Assembly (NCBI RefSeq): GCF_001889265.1
Contig: NZ_CP018151.1
Coordinates: 186,001 to 250,000 of the forward strand
Length of the DNA: 64,000 bases
Source: Microbacterium sp. 1.5R
GTDB lineage: Bacteria > Actinomycetota > Actinomycetes > Actinomycetales > Microbacteriaceae
Direction: 5' to 3'
The notes under the pieces were generated by a model. It was not told where the DNA came from, did not search any database, and saw only the letters and a list, made by a program, of their open reading frames with translations. The position numbers and the translations under genes are program-made. This document shows, in pieces, positions 16,419-27,330 of the stretch (position 1 is its first letter; each line of letters begins with the position of its first letter).

Positions 16419-19400
16419 TCATAACGACGATGCCCCAGCAGCTCTTTCCGCTTCGCCGCGGGTCTTCTCATATAGCCCCATCGACAACAGCACTTGCACA
16501 ACCGCGGCAAAGTCGCTCTTCTGCAGGAGAGCCTTCATCGCCTTGCTGTGCCCCGCGGCCGATGCGTACATCACATCCTCCAGTTCGGCGGCGATCGTCG
16601 GCGATGTCTGGAAGTCGACAGGACCGTTCGCCATCGCCTCCGCCTGAATGCGTGGGTTGTCAACGACATGGCGCAGAATTGTTTCCGCCGCGCTGACGCC
16701 ATTGATCTCATCCACGTCAGTCCCAGCAAAGAGGCCATTGATCTTGTCGATCACGTCCTGCAGAAGTCCGTACTTCGCCTCGCGCGGCTGAGCCGAGCCG
16801 GCCGCGGTGATGCCGCTCAGCTCGCCGGGCTTACCGGAGGTGAGACCGAGGTTCTTTGCGTCGAGCTTGCGCAGCCGGTAGTGAGTTAGCACGATATCGT
16901 CGGTGTTGACTGCGGCGGGGTCCGCGTCCTCGCGTTCGATCACCCGGCGGTACACCCGCAGGAAGATCGCCCACTTCTCGATGTCGGTGTCGCCGTAGTC
17001 CATGATCTGCGACAGGAAGTCGTAGGAGCGCACGAAGGCGAAAACCGTGCCCCGGAACTCTTCGAGGCGCGCCTTCTCAAGGTCGTCCACGGCATCGACG
17101 GCAAGGCGCCACCGATCCCAGAAGACGTCGCGTGAGGCTTTGACCTGCGAGTACAGCTTGTTGTGGCTGGTCTTGTTCAGCCACGCGTCCACCACGGCGT
17201 CAACGTCGTGCGGGTCGATGATGTGCGTGCTGCGGAGTTTGCCGAGCATGTCGTGGATGATGTTCGGGTCGGACGGTCGTGTCAGCTCAGCGTCTTCGTA
17301 GTAGTCCTGGAACGCCGCGAGGATGACATCAGGGTCATTGACGAAGTCGAGAGCGTAGGTGTTCTCCTTGCCGGGAATGACGCGGTTAAGCCGCGACAGT
17401 GTCTGCACTGCCGTGATCCCGGACAGCTTCTTATCGACGTACATCCCGACGAGTAACGGCTGATCGAATCCGGTCTGGAACTTGTTGGCAACGATCATCA
17501 CCTGAAACTCGTCACCGGCGAACGCTTTCTCGAGTGACCGTCCCTTGAGCCCCGGGTTGAGCGTGGCTTCGGTGAACTCGTCGGCGCCGGATTCCAGATC
17601 GGTGACGCTGCCCGAGAATGCGACGAGCGCGCCGAGCTGACCGTCGAGCTCGTGCTCCTTCAGGTAAGTGTCGATGGCGAGCTTGTAGCGCACGGCTTCC
17701 TTGCGGGACCCGGTCACGACCATCGCCTTCGCCCGCCCGCCTAGTTCACTGCGCACGTTCGTGCGGAAGTGCTCGACGATGATCGCGACCTTCTGAGAGA
17801 TGTTGGTTGGGTGTAGACGCACCCAGCGCATCACTTCGCTGCTCGCCTTGGAGGTGTCGACCTCGACATTCACACTCGTCGCGGTGTCTTTGTGGGCGAG
17901 GCTGAAAGCGAGGTCGTAGGGAAGGTAGTTCTTTAGGACGTCGAGGATGAAGCCCTCCTCGATCGCCTGCTTCATCGAGTAGAGATCGAAGGCTCGCTTG
18001 GTGCCGGTCTCGTCTTCGCGTCCGAAGAGCTCGACGGTCTTGCCCTTGGGTGTGGCGGTGAAGGCGAGGAACGAGATCGCCCCAATCCCGACCTTGCGGG
18101 CCATGATGTCTGCCAGGACGTCCTCCGCATCAGGGGCTGTCCCATCCTCCGGCTCGGCGCCCGCCGTGAGAACCTGCTTGAGTGAAGCGGCAGCTTCGCC
18201 GCTCTGGGAAGAGTGAGCTTCATCCGCGATAACGGCGTAGTGCCGCCCCGCCAGCCCGGTGTTCTCTTCGATGACTTTGAGGGCATGGGGGAACGTCTGC
18301 AACGTCACGCCGATGATCTGCTTGCCCGCGAGTAGCGCCTGCGCGAGCTGAGCAGACTTGGATGCATCGCCGCCACTCGTGATGGGCTGGAAGACCCCTG
18401 CGGTCGTTTCGAGCTGCTCCACCGCGCGGCGAAGCTGACCGTCGAGTACCTGCCGGTCGGAGACGACGATCACCCCGTCGAAAGCCTTGTCTCCGTTGGG
18501 CGAGTGGAGTTGGGCCATCCGATGTGCCGCCCAGGCGATGGAATCCGTCTTGCCCGAGCCGGCAGAGTGCTGGATCAGGTAGTTGTGCCCCGGGCCCTCC
18601 TCCAGGACCGTGTGTTCCAGCTTCGAGACTGCCCGCCACTGGTGGTAGCGCGGGAAGCGGAGAGATCTGTCGTAGGTTCTCTTGCCGTCGATCGGATCAG
18701 TCTTCTCTTCAAAGCGGTAGTGCAGGAAACGGCCGAGGAGATCAAGCCAGGTGTCGCGTTCAAGGATCTCCTGCCAGAAGTAGGCGGTCGGGCTAGTGCC
18801 GGGGATCGCTTCGTTGCCTGCACCGTTGTTCTTTCCCCTGTTGAACGGCAGGAACCGTGTGTTGGGGCCGTCGAGCTTGGTGGTCATGTGGACTTCTTCG
18901 TTGGTGACGACGAAGTGGACTAGGACGCCGCGCCCGAAGGTGAGCAGCGGTTCGGCCTCCGGCTTGCGATCGTTTGCGTACTGCTTGAGGCCGGCCGCGA
19001 GGTTTTGCGTGAGGTTCGTCTTGAGCTCGATGGTCGAGACCGGGATGCCGTTGACGAACAGCACCAGGTCAATGCGGTTCTGGTTCTTGGCGGAATAAGT
19101 GACCTGGCGCATTACGCGGATTCGGTTCGCGGCGAAGCGGGCGAGTGTCGTGGGGTTTAGTGAGATTGCAGGGCGGGCTTGGAAGAGCGAAAACTTTGCG
19201 TTGAGGACGCCGATCGGCGCCTTCAACGTATTGAGCGTTCCGCCGCCATTCATCGGGTCGTTGGTTTGCGCGGCAACGATGCGATCGAGGATCTGCTTGC
19301 GACCGAGGTCGTGCGCGGCCGGCGTGGCGCCAGGCTTGAGGAGCTTGTCCACCTGATCGGGCTGGGTCGCCTCCAGCCAGGCGAAGACATCGGCGGGGAA

Positions 19401-19511
19401 GAGTGCACGGTCGCGGTCGTAGCCGTCATCGTTCGGGGAGTACTCCCAGCCGTGCGCTCCGAGGTATTCGCAGATTTCGGTCTCAAACGCGTCTTCGTGC
19501 TGAATTCCCAA
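16419..19511 (-). CDS. hsdR: Type I restriction endonuclease, R (translocase/nuclease) subunit
   Basis: The 1030-residue subunit cleaves and translocates DNA lacking the cognate methylation. Its N-terminal nuclease domain has the PD-(D/E)xK pattern RIDLVLFVNGIPVSTIELKT (Asp148, Glu162-x-Lys164). The SF2 helicase core follows with Walker A SAGSGKT at 316-322 and a DEAH box at 430-433. The C-terminal helical region binds the methylase complex. The start is a TTG at 19511, which is rare. The gene is last in an hsdM-hsdS-hsdR order and all subunits look intact. Confidence 0.95.
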   Translation of the reverse strand: MGIQHEDAFETEICEYLGAHGWEYSPNDDGYDRDRALFPADVFAWLEATQPDQVDKLLKPGATPAAHDLGRKQILDRIVAAQTNDPMNGGGTLNTLKAPIGVLNAKFSLFQARPAISLNPTTLARFAANRIRVMRQVTYSAKNQNRIDLVLFVNGIPVSTIELKTNLTQNLAAGLKQYANDRKPEAEPLLTFGRGVLVHFVVTNEEVHMTTKLDGPNTRFLPFNRGKNNGAGNEAIPGTSPTAYFWQEILERDTWLDLLGRFLHYRFEEKTDPIDGKRTYDRSLRFPRYHQWRAVSKLEHTVLEEGPGHNYLIQHSAGSGKTDSIAWAAHRMAQLHSPNGDKAFDGVIVVSDRQVLDGQLRRAVEQLETTAGVFQPITSGGDASKSAQLAQALLAGKQIIGVTLQTFPHALKVIEENTGLAGRHYAVIADEAHSSQSGEAAASLKQVLTAGAEPEDGTAPDAEDVLADIMARKVGIGAISFLAFTATPKGKTVELFGREDETGTKRAFDLYSMKQAIEEGFILDVLKNYLPYDLAFSLAHKDTATSVNVEVDTSKASSEVMRWVRLHPTNISQKVAIIVEHFRTNVRSELGGRAKAMVVTGSRKEAVRYKLAIDTYLKEHELDGQLGALVAFSGSVTDLESGADEFTEATLNPGLKGRSLEKAFAGDEFQVMIVANKFQTGFDQPLLVGMYVDKKLSGITAVQTLSRLNRVIPGKENTYALDFVNDPDVILAAFQDYYEDAELTRPSDPNIIHDMLGKLRSTHIIDPHDVDAVVDAWLNKTSHNKLYSQVKASRDVFWDRWRLAVDAVDDLEKARLEEFRGTVFAFVRSYDFLSQIMDYGDTDIEKWAIFLRVYRRVIEREDADPAAVNTDDIVLTHYRLRKLDAKNLGLTSGKPGELSGITAAGSAQPREAKYGLLQDVIDKINGLFAGTDVDEINGVSAAETILRHVVDNPRIQAEAMANGPVDFQTSPTIAAELEDVMYASAAGHSKAMKALLQKSDFAAVVQVLLSMGLYEKTRGEAERAAGASSL

Positions 19512-19541
19512 AGTGGTATCCCCCAGTCGGTGTCGTGCGAG

Positions 19542-20815
19542 TTACGCGGCGCCGCGTATGTCGATCTTGCCAGTCACCGCCGCTGAGATGAGCGCAGCGC
19601 GGCGCTCGCGGGAGAGGGCAATTGATTCGCGAGCGTCGGCGATGGCCGCGTCGAGTTCGGCGGTCTCGCGTTGGAGGTACTCGGCTATTTTCACCTGTTC
19701 AGTCAGCGGCGGAATAGGAATGGTCATGGACTTGAGGGCCGACATTGGCAGGTTGTTGGCCAGACCCTCCGCGCCGCTGATCGCGCCGAGAACTTGGGTG
19801 CGGTACGGGGCTGAGTTCAAGAACAGTTCAAGGAAGTCGGGCGCGAGTGAATCGGCGGGAGATAAGCGGAAGGTCTTGTCGGACAGGATGAGGTTGTAGG
19901 AAAGCGAACGCACGCGGGCGGCAGAACCTACGAGCTTTGGGCTGCCGCTTGCGCGATTCACGATGACATCGCCAAGGCGGACTCGGATTGAGTCGTCGAA
20001 GCCGAAGCTCGTACTAAGCCGCTTATGGTCTAGCTCGTTGAACGTACCGCCATTGACACAACCGGCGCGAAGCACGCCAATAGAGTGCGCGTCTGCCAGG
20101 CCGCCTTCCGCCTGCGGGCTCACCCCCTGGACGAACTCGCTTACGACTCTGCGCATGGCGGCGGGCTTCCAATGCGATGGAATGTCGCCCAATGCGGAAC
20201 TTCCGCTGTCCTTCATGGAAGCGGAGGTGTCGAGGCCCTTGGTAACGGCGTAGCTAATTGTTGCGCCGCGCCGCTCGGTGAGCAGCCCGATGAGTACTTC
20301 CTGATCCGCGATGAACGCGTCGATCTCCGCCGCCTCCCGGTCGAGGTATGCGACGGTCCCTATCTGTTCTCTCTTCGGTGGCATGTCGACCTTGATCGAG
20401 CCGAGCTCCCGCCGTCCGATACGGGGCGTCCGAACGTTTGAGCCTTCGGTGGAACCAATACCTCGCACGAGTCGACTCATCTCGCCCACAAACCATGGAG
20501 TCTTGATGAGATGCACTAGGAAGTCAGGGGATACATCCGGTCGGGGGCGCATGACAAGGTAGTCCGGACTGACGAGCCCTGCGAACCGGGAAACACCGAC
20601 GGCACCCTTGTAAGCACTCATCCGGTTCAGAATGACGTCGCCCGGGATGCACGTTTTGTATATCCGCAGGTCGTCTGCGCGGGGGGCGCTGTCGTCGATC
20701 TCGGCACGTGGAATTACGCCGCGGTACTGAGACACGGAGAGGAGGGGGAGGCTTTCCCACGCGTCGCCAGCCCGCGCATCGACCTCGTCGAACGTTGCCC
20801 ACATGGGTAGCAGAG

Positions 20816-20819
<4 letters not shown>
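19542..20819 (-). CDS. hsdS: Type I restriction-modification specificity subunit
   Basis: A 425-residue HsdS with two target-recognition domains separated by a central conserved helix. The first half ends with PPKREQIGTVAYLDREAAEI then DAFIADQEVLIGLLTERRGA, and the second with PPLTEQVKIAEYLQRETAEL then DAAIADARESIALSRERRAA, the paired conserved regions that set the spacing of the bipartite target. The likely start is a GTG at 20819 whose GTGA overlaps the hsdM stop. An ATG five codons later is possible. The recognition sequence cannot be read from the protein. Confidence 0.93.
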
Positions 20820-22759
<1,940 letters not shown>

Positions 22760-22883
22760 AGTGGTCTTGCTCTCCTCGATGGATCTGTGTTGAAGTCTAG
22801 ATCGCGCCGTCCGTGGCCCAGGTAATTTCTGTTCCGGGTCAGGATGTGGGACGCCTCGGGAAGTCGGTGCCGAACGGACCTTC

Positions 22884-24671
22884 CTATAGTGAGGCGTAGT
22901 AGTCCCGGATATACCGTGCCATCAGTGTGCGCCGCTCGGCCAGGAACGTGGCGTAAGACGTCGCCGTCGTTGAAGTGAGGCTCGTCGGAACCGCGTTCAT
23001 CGCGAAGTTCGCCTCAAGCTCTTCCAGCGAAGTGATCTCACCGAGCCGAAGCTCACCGGAGGTGAGCTGTGCGTCCACGAGCCCCATATACTCAGACGGA
23101 GCTCGATCCTTGATTGCGATATTGATCGGGGTCTCGGTCAGCGCGTAGTTCGCGATCTGGTTGTAGTCACCGCGGTCGTTGATGCCGCTCTTGATCAGAT
23201 AGTTCTTCGGCACGACGTGATGAATGTCGCCAACCTCTTCGATCATGCTCGAGATCGTCACGTTCTTTGAGAGGAAGCCCTTCGCGCCGGTGTGGGCCTG
23301 AGCCGCCAGGAAGGTGAGGAAGTACGGGCTGCGCACGCTCGACGACTTCATGTCCATCGGCAGAGCCACGTCCCAGAAGTTTGACGCGAGCTGCGAGGCC
23401 TCGATATCCTCCAGAGCGCGACGCGCGCCGACGTCGTCGATCCTTTTGATATCCGCTTCGAACGCCGTCTCGAAGCTCCCCGTGTACCGTCCGGTGAGGA
23501 TCGACATCACGAACCACTTACGGACTACGTACTTGATGTCTGCTTCGTTCGGTGCGCCTTCCGAACGCAGCTTCAGATACAGCGCGTAGGCGAAGTTCAA
23601 CGCGTTCTTCGAGCTGATCAATCGGGGTGCGATGAACCCGGCAGAGCGAATGGTAAGCGTGAACTGTTGGAAGTTCCGCTGGTTGACGATCTCGAGGAGA
23701 ACCCGCTCGAGGCGCTCGAACGATTCGATGGCGAGCTGTTCGTCGAAGGAGCGCGTCTCGAAGTCTCGGCCGGAGAGCACGCTCACCAGCGCCGCGACCT
23801 TGCCGCGGCCGAACTCTTTAATCCCAGCGACGCGGATAACGTCGGTGTAGCTCGGATCGTAAAGGTCGGACGAGTCATTCTTGAGCCAACTGATCGCTTT
23901 CAGGTACGGGGATGCCGCGAACTCCGAATCGTTCGTTGCGATGTCGTCGTACACATGGGGCGCAACCGATAGATGGCAGAAATAGTCGATGAGCTTGCGA
24001 AGGTTCGCACCGAACTGACCGTGGCTAGCGATCTTGCTCATAGCGAAATCGGCGCTGCTGAGGGGAACGCCCTTGGAGTTGATGCGGATGAAGATCTCCG
24101 TGACGGTCTCGATGTCGAGATCCTCGGCCAGCGTGATGATCCCGACCTGCGCCTGCTTGATGGAAGTAAGGCGCTCGAGTGACCGCTGTGCGGTTTCAGC
24201 ATCCACCCCGGGGTTGGCGTCGAGGTAGGCCTTGGTCGCCGAGAAGTTCGGTGCGTTCACGAACTCCGCGACGTCGGAAATCCATGCCGGGTCTCGATCA
24301 ACGACCGGAGTGTGCGTCGCGAACTTCTCCGTCGCCGGGTTGAATGCGATCTTGATGCGCTTCTTCCGATACGACTTATCAACAACCTGCTGCCCCACGA
24401 GCGCAGCTGTCATTGCTGTGATGCGCTGCTGTCCGTCGATCAGGATCTGTCTGAACGCTGACTTCGATCCGTCTTTCAATCCGACATCTGCGCTCTGCCA
24501 CGTGATGAGATACCCGATGGGGAAGCCGTTGTAGAGCGAATCAAGTAGGTCGCGAACCTTCGTCGAGTCCCAGACGAACGGCCGCTGCATCTCAGGAATC
24601 GCGACCTGACCGGACTTTACCCATGTGAGGAGAGTATCGACGGGCTGCTGGTGGACAGAGTACTTGGCCAT
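22884..24671 (-). CDS. DUF262/DUF1524 (GmrSD-like) protein, probable type IV restriction or nuclease component
   Basis: The 595-residue protein starts with a DUF262 ParB-like nucleotidase domain: VAIPEMQRPFVWDSTKVRDL, YNGFPIGYLITW, and the diagnostic DGQQR at 79-83. The C-terminal third has a DUF1524-like HNH segment, EVGDIHHVVPKNYLI followed by YNQIANYALTETPINIAIKD. GmrSD family enzymes cut glucosyl-hydroxymethylcytosine DNA in a nucleotide-dependent way, and relatives act against modified phage DNA. It lies directly upstream of hsdM and may be co-transcribed, so the locus would pair restriction of unmodified and modified DNA. Substrate specificity is unproven. Confidence 0.88.
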   Translation of the reverse strand: MAKYSVHQQPVDTLLTWVKSGQVAIPEMQRPFVWDSTKVRDLLDSLYNGFPIGYLITWQSADVGLKDGSKSAFRQILIDGQQRITAMTAALVGQQVVDKSYRKKRIKIAFNPATEKFATHTPVVDRDPAWISDVAEFVNAPNFSATKAYLDANPGVDAETAQRSLERLTSIKQAQVGIITLAEDLDIETVTEIFIRINSKGVPLSSADFAMSKIASHGQFGANLRKLIDYFCHLSVAPHVYDDIATNDSEFAASPYLKAISWLKNDSSDLYDPSYTDVIRVAGIKEFGRGKVAALVSVLSGRDFETRSFDEQLAIESFERLERVLLEIVNQRNFQQFTLTIRSAGFIAPRLISSKNALNFAYALYLKLRSEGAPNEADIKYVVRKWFVMSILTGRYTGSFETAFEADIKRIDDVGARRALEDIEASQLASNFWDVALPMDMKSSSVRSPYFLTFLAAQAHTGAKGFLSKNVTISSMIEEVGDIHHVVPKNYLIKSGINDRGDYNQIANYALTETPINIAIKDRAPSEYMGLVDAQLTSGELRLGEITSLEELEANFAMNAVPTSLTSTTATSYATFLAERRTLMARYIRDYYASL

Positions 24672-25399
24672 GCTCTACCTAGTCTTCACGAGTGAGTGCA
24701 GGGGGCGATGGTGAACTTCCGGTGTCATGCCTCGATCGTGGCAGATGCTCGCGATGATGGCCGCCAACGCCACGTGCGTTCGCCGCCCGGGATTGTCGAC
24801 GGAAAGTCGCCGGGCCCGCCGCCGGAGAGTGCTTATCCGCGCCCTCGGCGCCGGCGCGCGGCGGCCCCGACGCCCTCCGCGCCGATACGGCGAGCCGCAA
24901 CCATGCCATCGCCGCTCACCTTGCCGATGCCGTCGCGTGTCCGCCACCGCCGCTGCCCAGCATCGAGACTCCCATCGTCTGCTGCGTAGCGACTTGCGCC
25001 ATGATCCCTGCGACATCTGCGAGCATCGCGAGCGTAGTGACCATTGACCCTGGCACTCTTGAGCAACGGACGGTTCTTCGTGAACTGCCCGAGCGGGGCG
25101 CGGAGAATCGCGCAATGAGTCCCAGTGGACGAGCTCGTCACCTTGGGTGATCTCTGCGCGGCCGCCACGGCTCCTCGGTCAGCTTCATCCAACGAGCGGA
25201 GTTTGCGTTGACCTCGGTGCCGCTCTCAGAGCGGGCGCACCGCTACGGAAAGCGGTGCCGAGTTCCCATAGACCGCGCCTGAGTGCCCGCAGGGAACCAC
25301 CGCACAGCGGTAGCCGGCCTTTTTATGCAGCGGCCGAGAGGGAGCCGCGACCGTGGGCCAGTGGCACGCGCAAGCGCTGCCCGAACGCCGGCGGGATCA
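24672..25399. other. 728-bp stretch without an assignable gene
   Basis: Several overlapping Arg/Ala-rich frames occur on both strands but none has a believable composition. One short reverse frame (around 25043-24915) reads MVTTLAMLADVAGIMAQVAT and then a Gly-rich stretch, and could be a decayed N-terminus, but I cannot identify it. There is an 8-bp hairpin GCACCGCT/AGCGGTGC at 25237-25258 and a terminator-like hairpin at 25299-25325. The stretch looks like degraded accessory DNA upstream of the DUF262 gene. Confidence 0.35.
25299..25325 (+). terminator. Possible rho-independent terminator
   Basis: ACCGC-ACA-GCGGT forms a short perfect stem at 25299-25311, followed by AGCCGGCC and five T residues. 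The stem is short and no gene on the plus strand is seen ending here, so it may belong to a lost gene of the degraded region. Confidence 0.35.
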
Positions 25400-25924
25400 T
25401 CACGCGCGCGTCACGAGCCGGCTCGACTCGTAACGCCGCTTCGTCATGAGAGCTCGCATAGCGCCGCTAATGGGGGCCTCGATGAAGAAATCACCGAAGG
25501 CCTCATCGAGGAGGTCAAACACGGCATCGACGAGCCTGGTCCGGCGTTCCCATGGGTGCAGCCAGATCCATGTAAGGACCCATCCCTCGCTAGCGCGCTG
25601 GAGTCCAACCGCACCGGCGATGATGGGAACTGTTGTAGTAATGCGCATCGATCGCACGAGGTACACGAGACGATCTTCGTTCTCATCTCCGGCTGTGTAT
25701 GGGGGGAAGTCCAAGTGCGTTTCACGATGGAAGTATCGGGCAAGGCTCTCCGCGACTTCACGTCGTTGTGGCGAGTTGACCGGGTAGAGCATCCAGCTGA
25801 TTCCGTATGCGGTATCGGAGATCCGGTGGTAGTGGATGACATCCCGTTCAAGGAAGTGTTCAGTCTCCGTAACGACCTCTTCCTCGGTTGGTAGGTCGTT
25901 CTTGTCGACGGGCTGTTCAATCAC
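25400..25924 (-). CDS. Hypothetical protein with GNAT-like C-terminal pattern
   Basis: The 174-residue protein has an acidic N-terminus (MIEQPVDKNDLPTEEEVVTE) and a C-terminal part, IIAGAVGLQRASEGWVLTWI followed by WLHPWERRTRLVDAVFDLLD, whose strand-helix order resembles the acetyl-CoA-binding core of GNAT acetyltransferases (a hydrophobic strand, then a helix after a basic turn). It ends SGAMRALMTKRRY, as in GNAT C-termini. The similarity is weak and the fold call is tentative. It is divergent from the TIGR02391-like pseudogene, 33 bp apart. Confidence 0.6.
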   Translation of the reverse strand: MIEQPVDKNDLPTEEEVVTETEHFLERDVIHYHRISDTAYGISWMLYPVNSPQRREVAESLARYFHRETHLDFPPYTAGDENEDRLVYLVRSMRITTTVPIIAGAVGLQRASEGWVLTWIWLHPWERRTRLVDAVFDLLDEAFGDFFIEAPISGAMRALMTKRRYESSRLVTRA

Positions 25925-25957
25925 GAGGCGATCTTAGCTCTGTCGGAGCTATCCGCC

Positions 25958-26363
25958 GTGGCAGCGCACGAAGAGGTCGCGATGCGCCTGCATGCTGACC
26001 TTCATCCCGCGCTGTCCGAAGCTCGACCGAGCTTCGAACGAGGCAGCTACCAGGCCGCCATATTCGACGCCACGCACCAAGTAGAGATTCGCGTGCGCGA
26101 CCTGGCCCATCTCGGCCCGGACACCTACGGTGTCACGCTGATGCACACGGCCCAATCCTGAGAACGGTCCAATAGCCACCGGGGAAGGCGCCGCAGAGAG
26201 GAAGGCTCCTGCCGCGCTCCTCGCTGGCTCGATCGGAGCATTCAAGAACGCCTCTGGACGACGAGTCGTGCACTTCGACGACCCCAGCGAAGCCGCCAAT
26301 ATCATCCACCTCGACGACCTTCTCTTCCGCATCGCAGAGCGCTCAGCCGGCGAGGCTCTATGA
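25958..26363 (+). pseudogene. Frameshifted TIGR02391 (Ymh-like, HEPN-related) gene
   Basis: The first frame reads LHADLHPALSEARPSFERGS then YQAAIFDATHQVEIRVRDLA and GVTLMHTA, the TIGR02391 pattern (LHPrv...lFedGhYaeAvfeAfkavEvrVR...G..Lm..AF). It hits a stop at 26159-26161. The next frame (+1) continues the same family: NPENGPIATGEGAAERKA, LLAGSIGAFKNASGRRVVHF and DDPSEAANIIHLDDLLFRIA to a TGA at 26361. Losing about two bases near 26151, where homologues read AFNP, explains the break. In-frame codons also extend upstream of the GTG at 25958 into the neighbouring gene, so the N-terminus is probably truncated too. Relatives occur near defence loci. Confidence 0.7.
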
Positions 26364-26423
26364 GTGGTATCGGCCTCGCTAATGTTGGTGGTCCCGTGGC
26401 GTGCTGATCGGTCTACGACGCCA

Positions 26424-27020
26424 CTAGGGCTTATCGGAGGGACGGTGTCGTGAGGTGTCGTCTATCTGCTCGACGACGAATCGGACAGCCGACGCCTCAA
26501 ACTCGCTGAGACCCTTTTCGTAAGTCTGAAAGTAGTGGAACACGGCGTTCACGTGCGCCGAGGTGATGCGGTCAGCGCCCGTACGGCCGTCGAGCAGCGC
26601 TTCAAAGATAGGAGACATCACGGTCGTCACCGATTCCGCTGAGTTCTTGAGTTCAACAACTTGCGAACGTAGATCGTCGTCGCCGACGAACATACGAATC
26701 TTGGTGCTCATCTGTACGTGACCAAGCCGCGCCTCGTTGTACTCCTCTAGGAGAGCTCGGGGAGGATCGTCTGACACGGTGGCACCGCCCTTCACCGCAG
26801 TAATGGCACTCATCGTGCTCGTGATACCGAGATGCGACCATCGTTCTCCTGTCTGGATGAACTCGAAGAACATCTCCCGCGCCGCCGATCGGGTATCTCG
26901 CAACGCTTTGGTGCGCTCGATCGTTGCCGCGTGTCGATTGGTGAGGGCGACACCTCCCAGGGCGCCGATGATCCCGGACGCCGGAGCGATAAGCCCTCCA
27001 AGAAACTCCCACAGATCCAC
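26424..27020 (-). CDS. Membrane-anchored hypothetical protein
   Basis: The 198-residue protein starts at a GTG (27020) with a Gly/Ala-rich hydrophobic helix, FLGGLIAPASGIIGALGGVA, that should span or anchor in the membrane. The rest is a helical cytoplasmic domain (ERTKALRDTRSAAREMFFEF, YEKGLSEFEASAVRFVVEQI). No family was recognised. Similar one-helix plus four-helix-bundle proteins are common in accessory DNA. It is the last intact gene before the truncated HAD gene. Confidence 0.65.
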   Translation of the reverse strand: MDLWEFLGGLIAPASGIIGALGGVALTNRHAATIERTKALRDTRSAAREMFFEFIQTGERWSHLGITSTMSAITAVKGGATVSDDPPRALLEEYNEARLGHVQMSTKIRMFVGDDDLRSQVVELKNSAESVTTVMSPIFEALLDGRTGADRITSAHVNAVFHYFQTYEKGLSEFEASAVRFVVEQIDDTSRHRPSDKP

Positions 27021-27047
27021 ACGCCTATCCTGTCAGCTCAGTCGGGG

Positions 27048-27311
27048 ATGAGCCTCGAGGCGATCCCTGTCGAGCCCACGTCGACAAAACTCGGCTCCAA
27101 CTTCGAGGCGGTCTTCGACTCCGCCGAGATCGGATGGACGAAGCCCAACGCACGCGCGTTCCAGCACGTCCTCGATTCGCTGCAGCTCGCACCGCGCGAG
27201 GTGTTCTTCACCGACGACTCCGCCAGGAAGCTCATCGGCGCAGAAACCCTCGGCATTCCGATCCATCACTTCACGGTAGTTACCGCACTCCGCGACGCCC
27301 TGACGCAGTGA
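27048..27311 (+). pseudogene. C-terminal fragment of a HAD-superfamily hydrolase
   Basis: From about 27099 the frame reads NFEAVFDSAEIGWTKPNARA, FQHVLDSLQLAPREVFFTDD and SARKLIGAETLGIPIHHFTV, matching HAD motif III (the Lys in WTKP) and motif IV (the Asp pair in FFTDDS). The N-terminal half with the nucleophile DxD is absent, and the upstream sequence is the start of an unrelated opposite-strand gene. The break probably marks the right edge of an insertion into a former HAD gene. Confidence 0.7.
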
Positions 27312-27330
27312 ACGTACTGGCCTGAACCGG

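Noticed and set aside
24833..25192. 119-codon reverse frame upstream of the DUF262 gene
   Set aside because: Almost entirely Arg/Ala/Gly with no pattern; typical of spurious frames.
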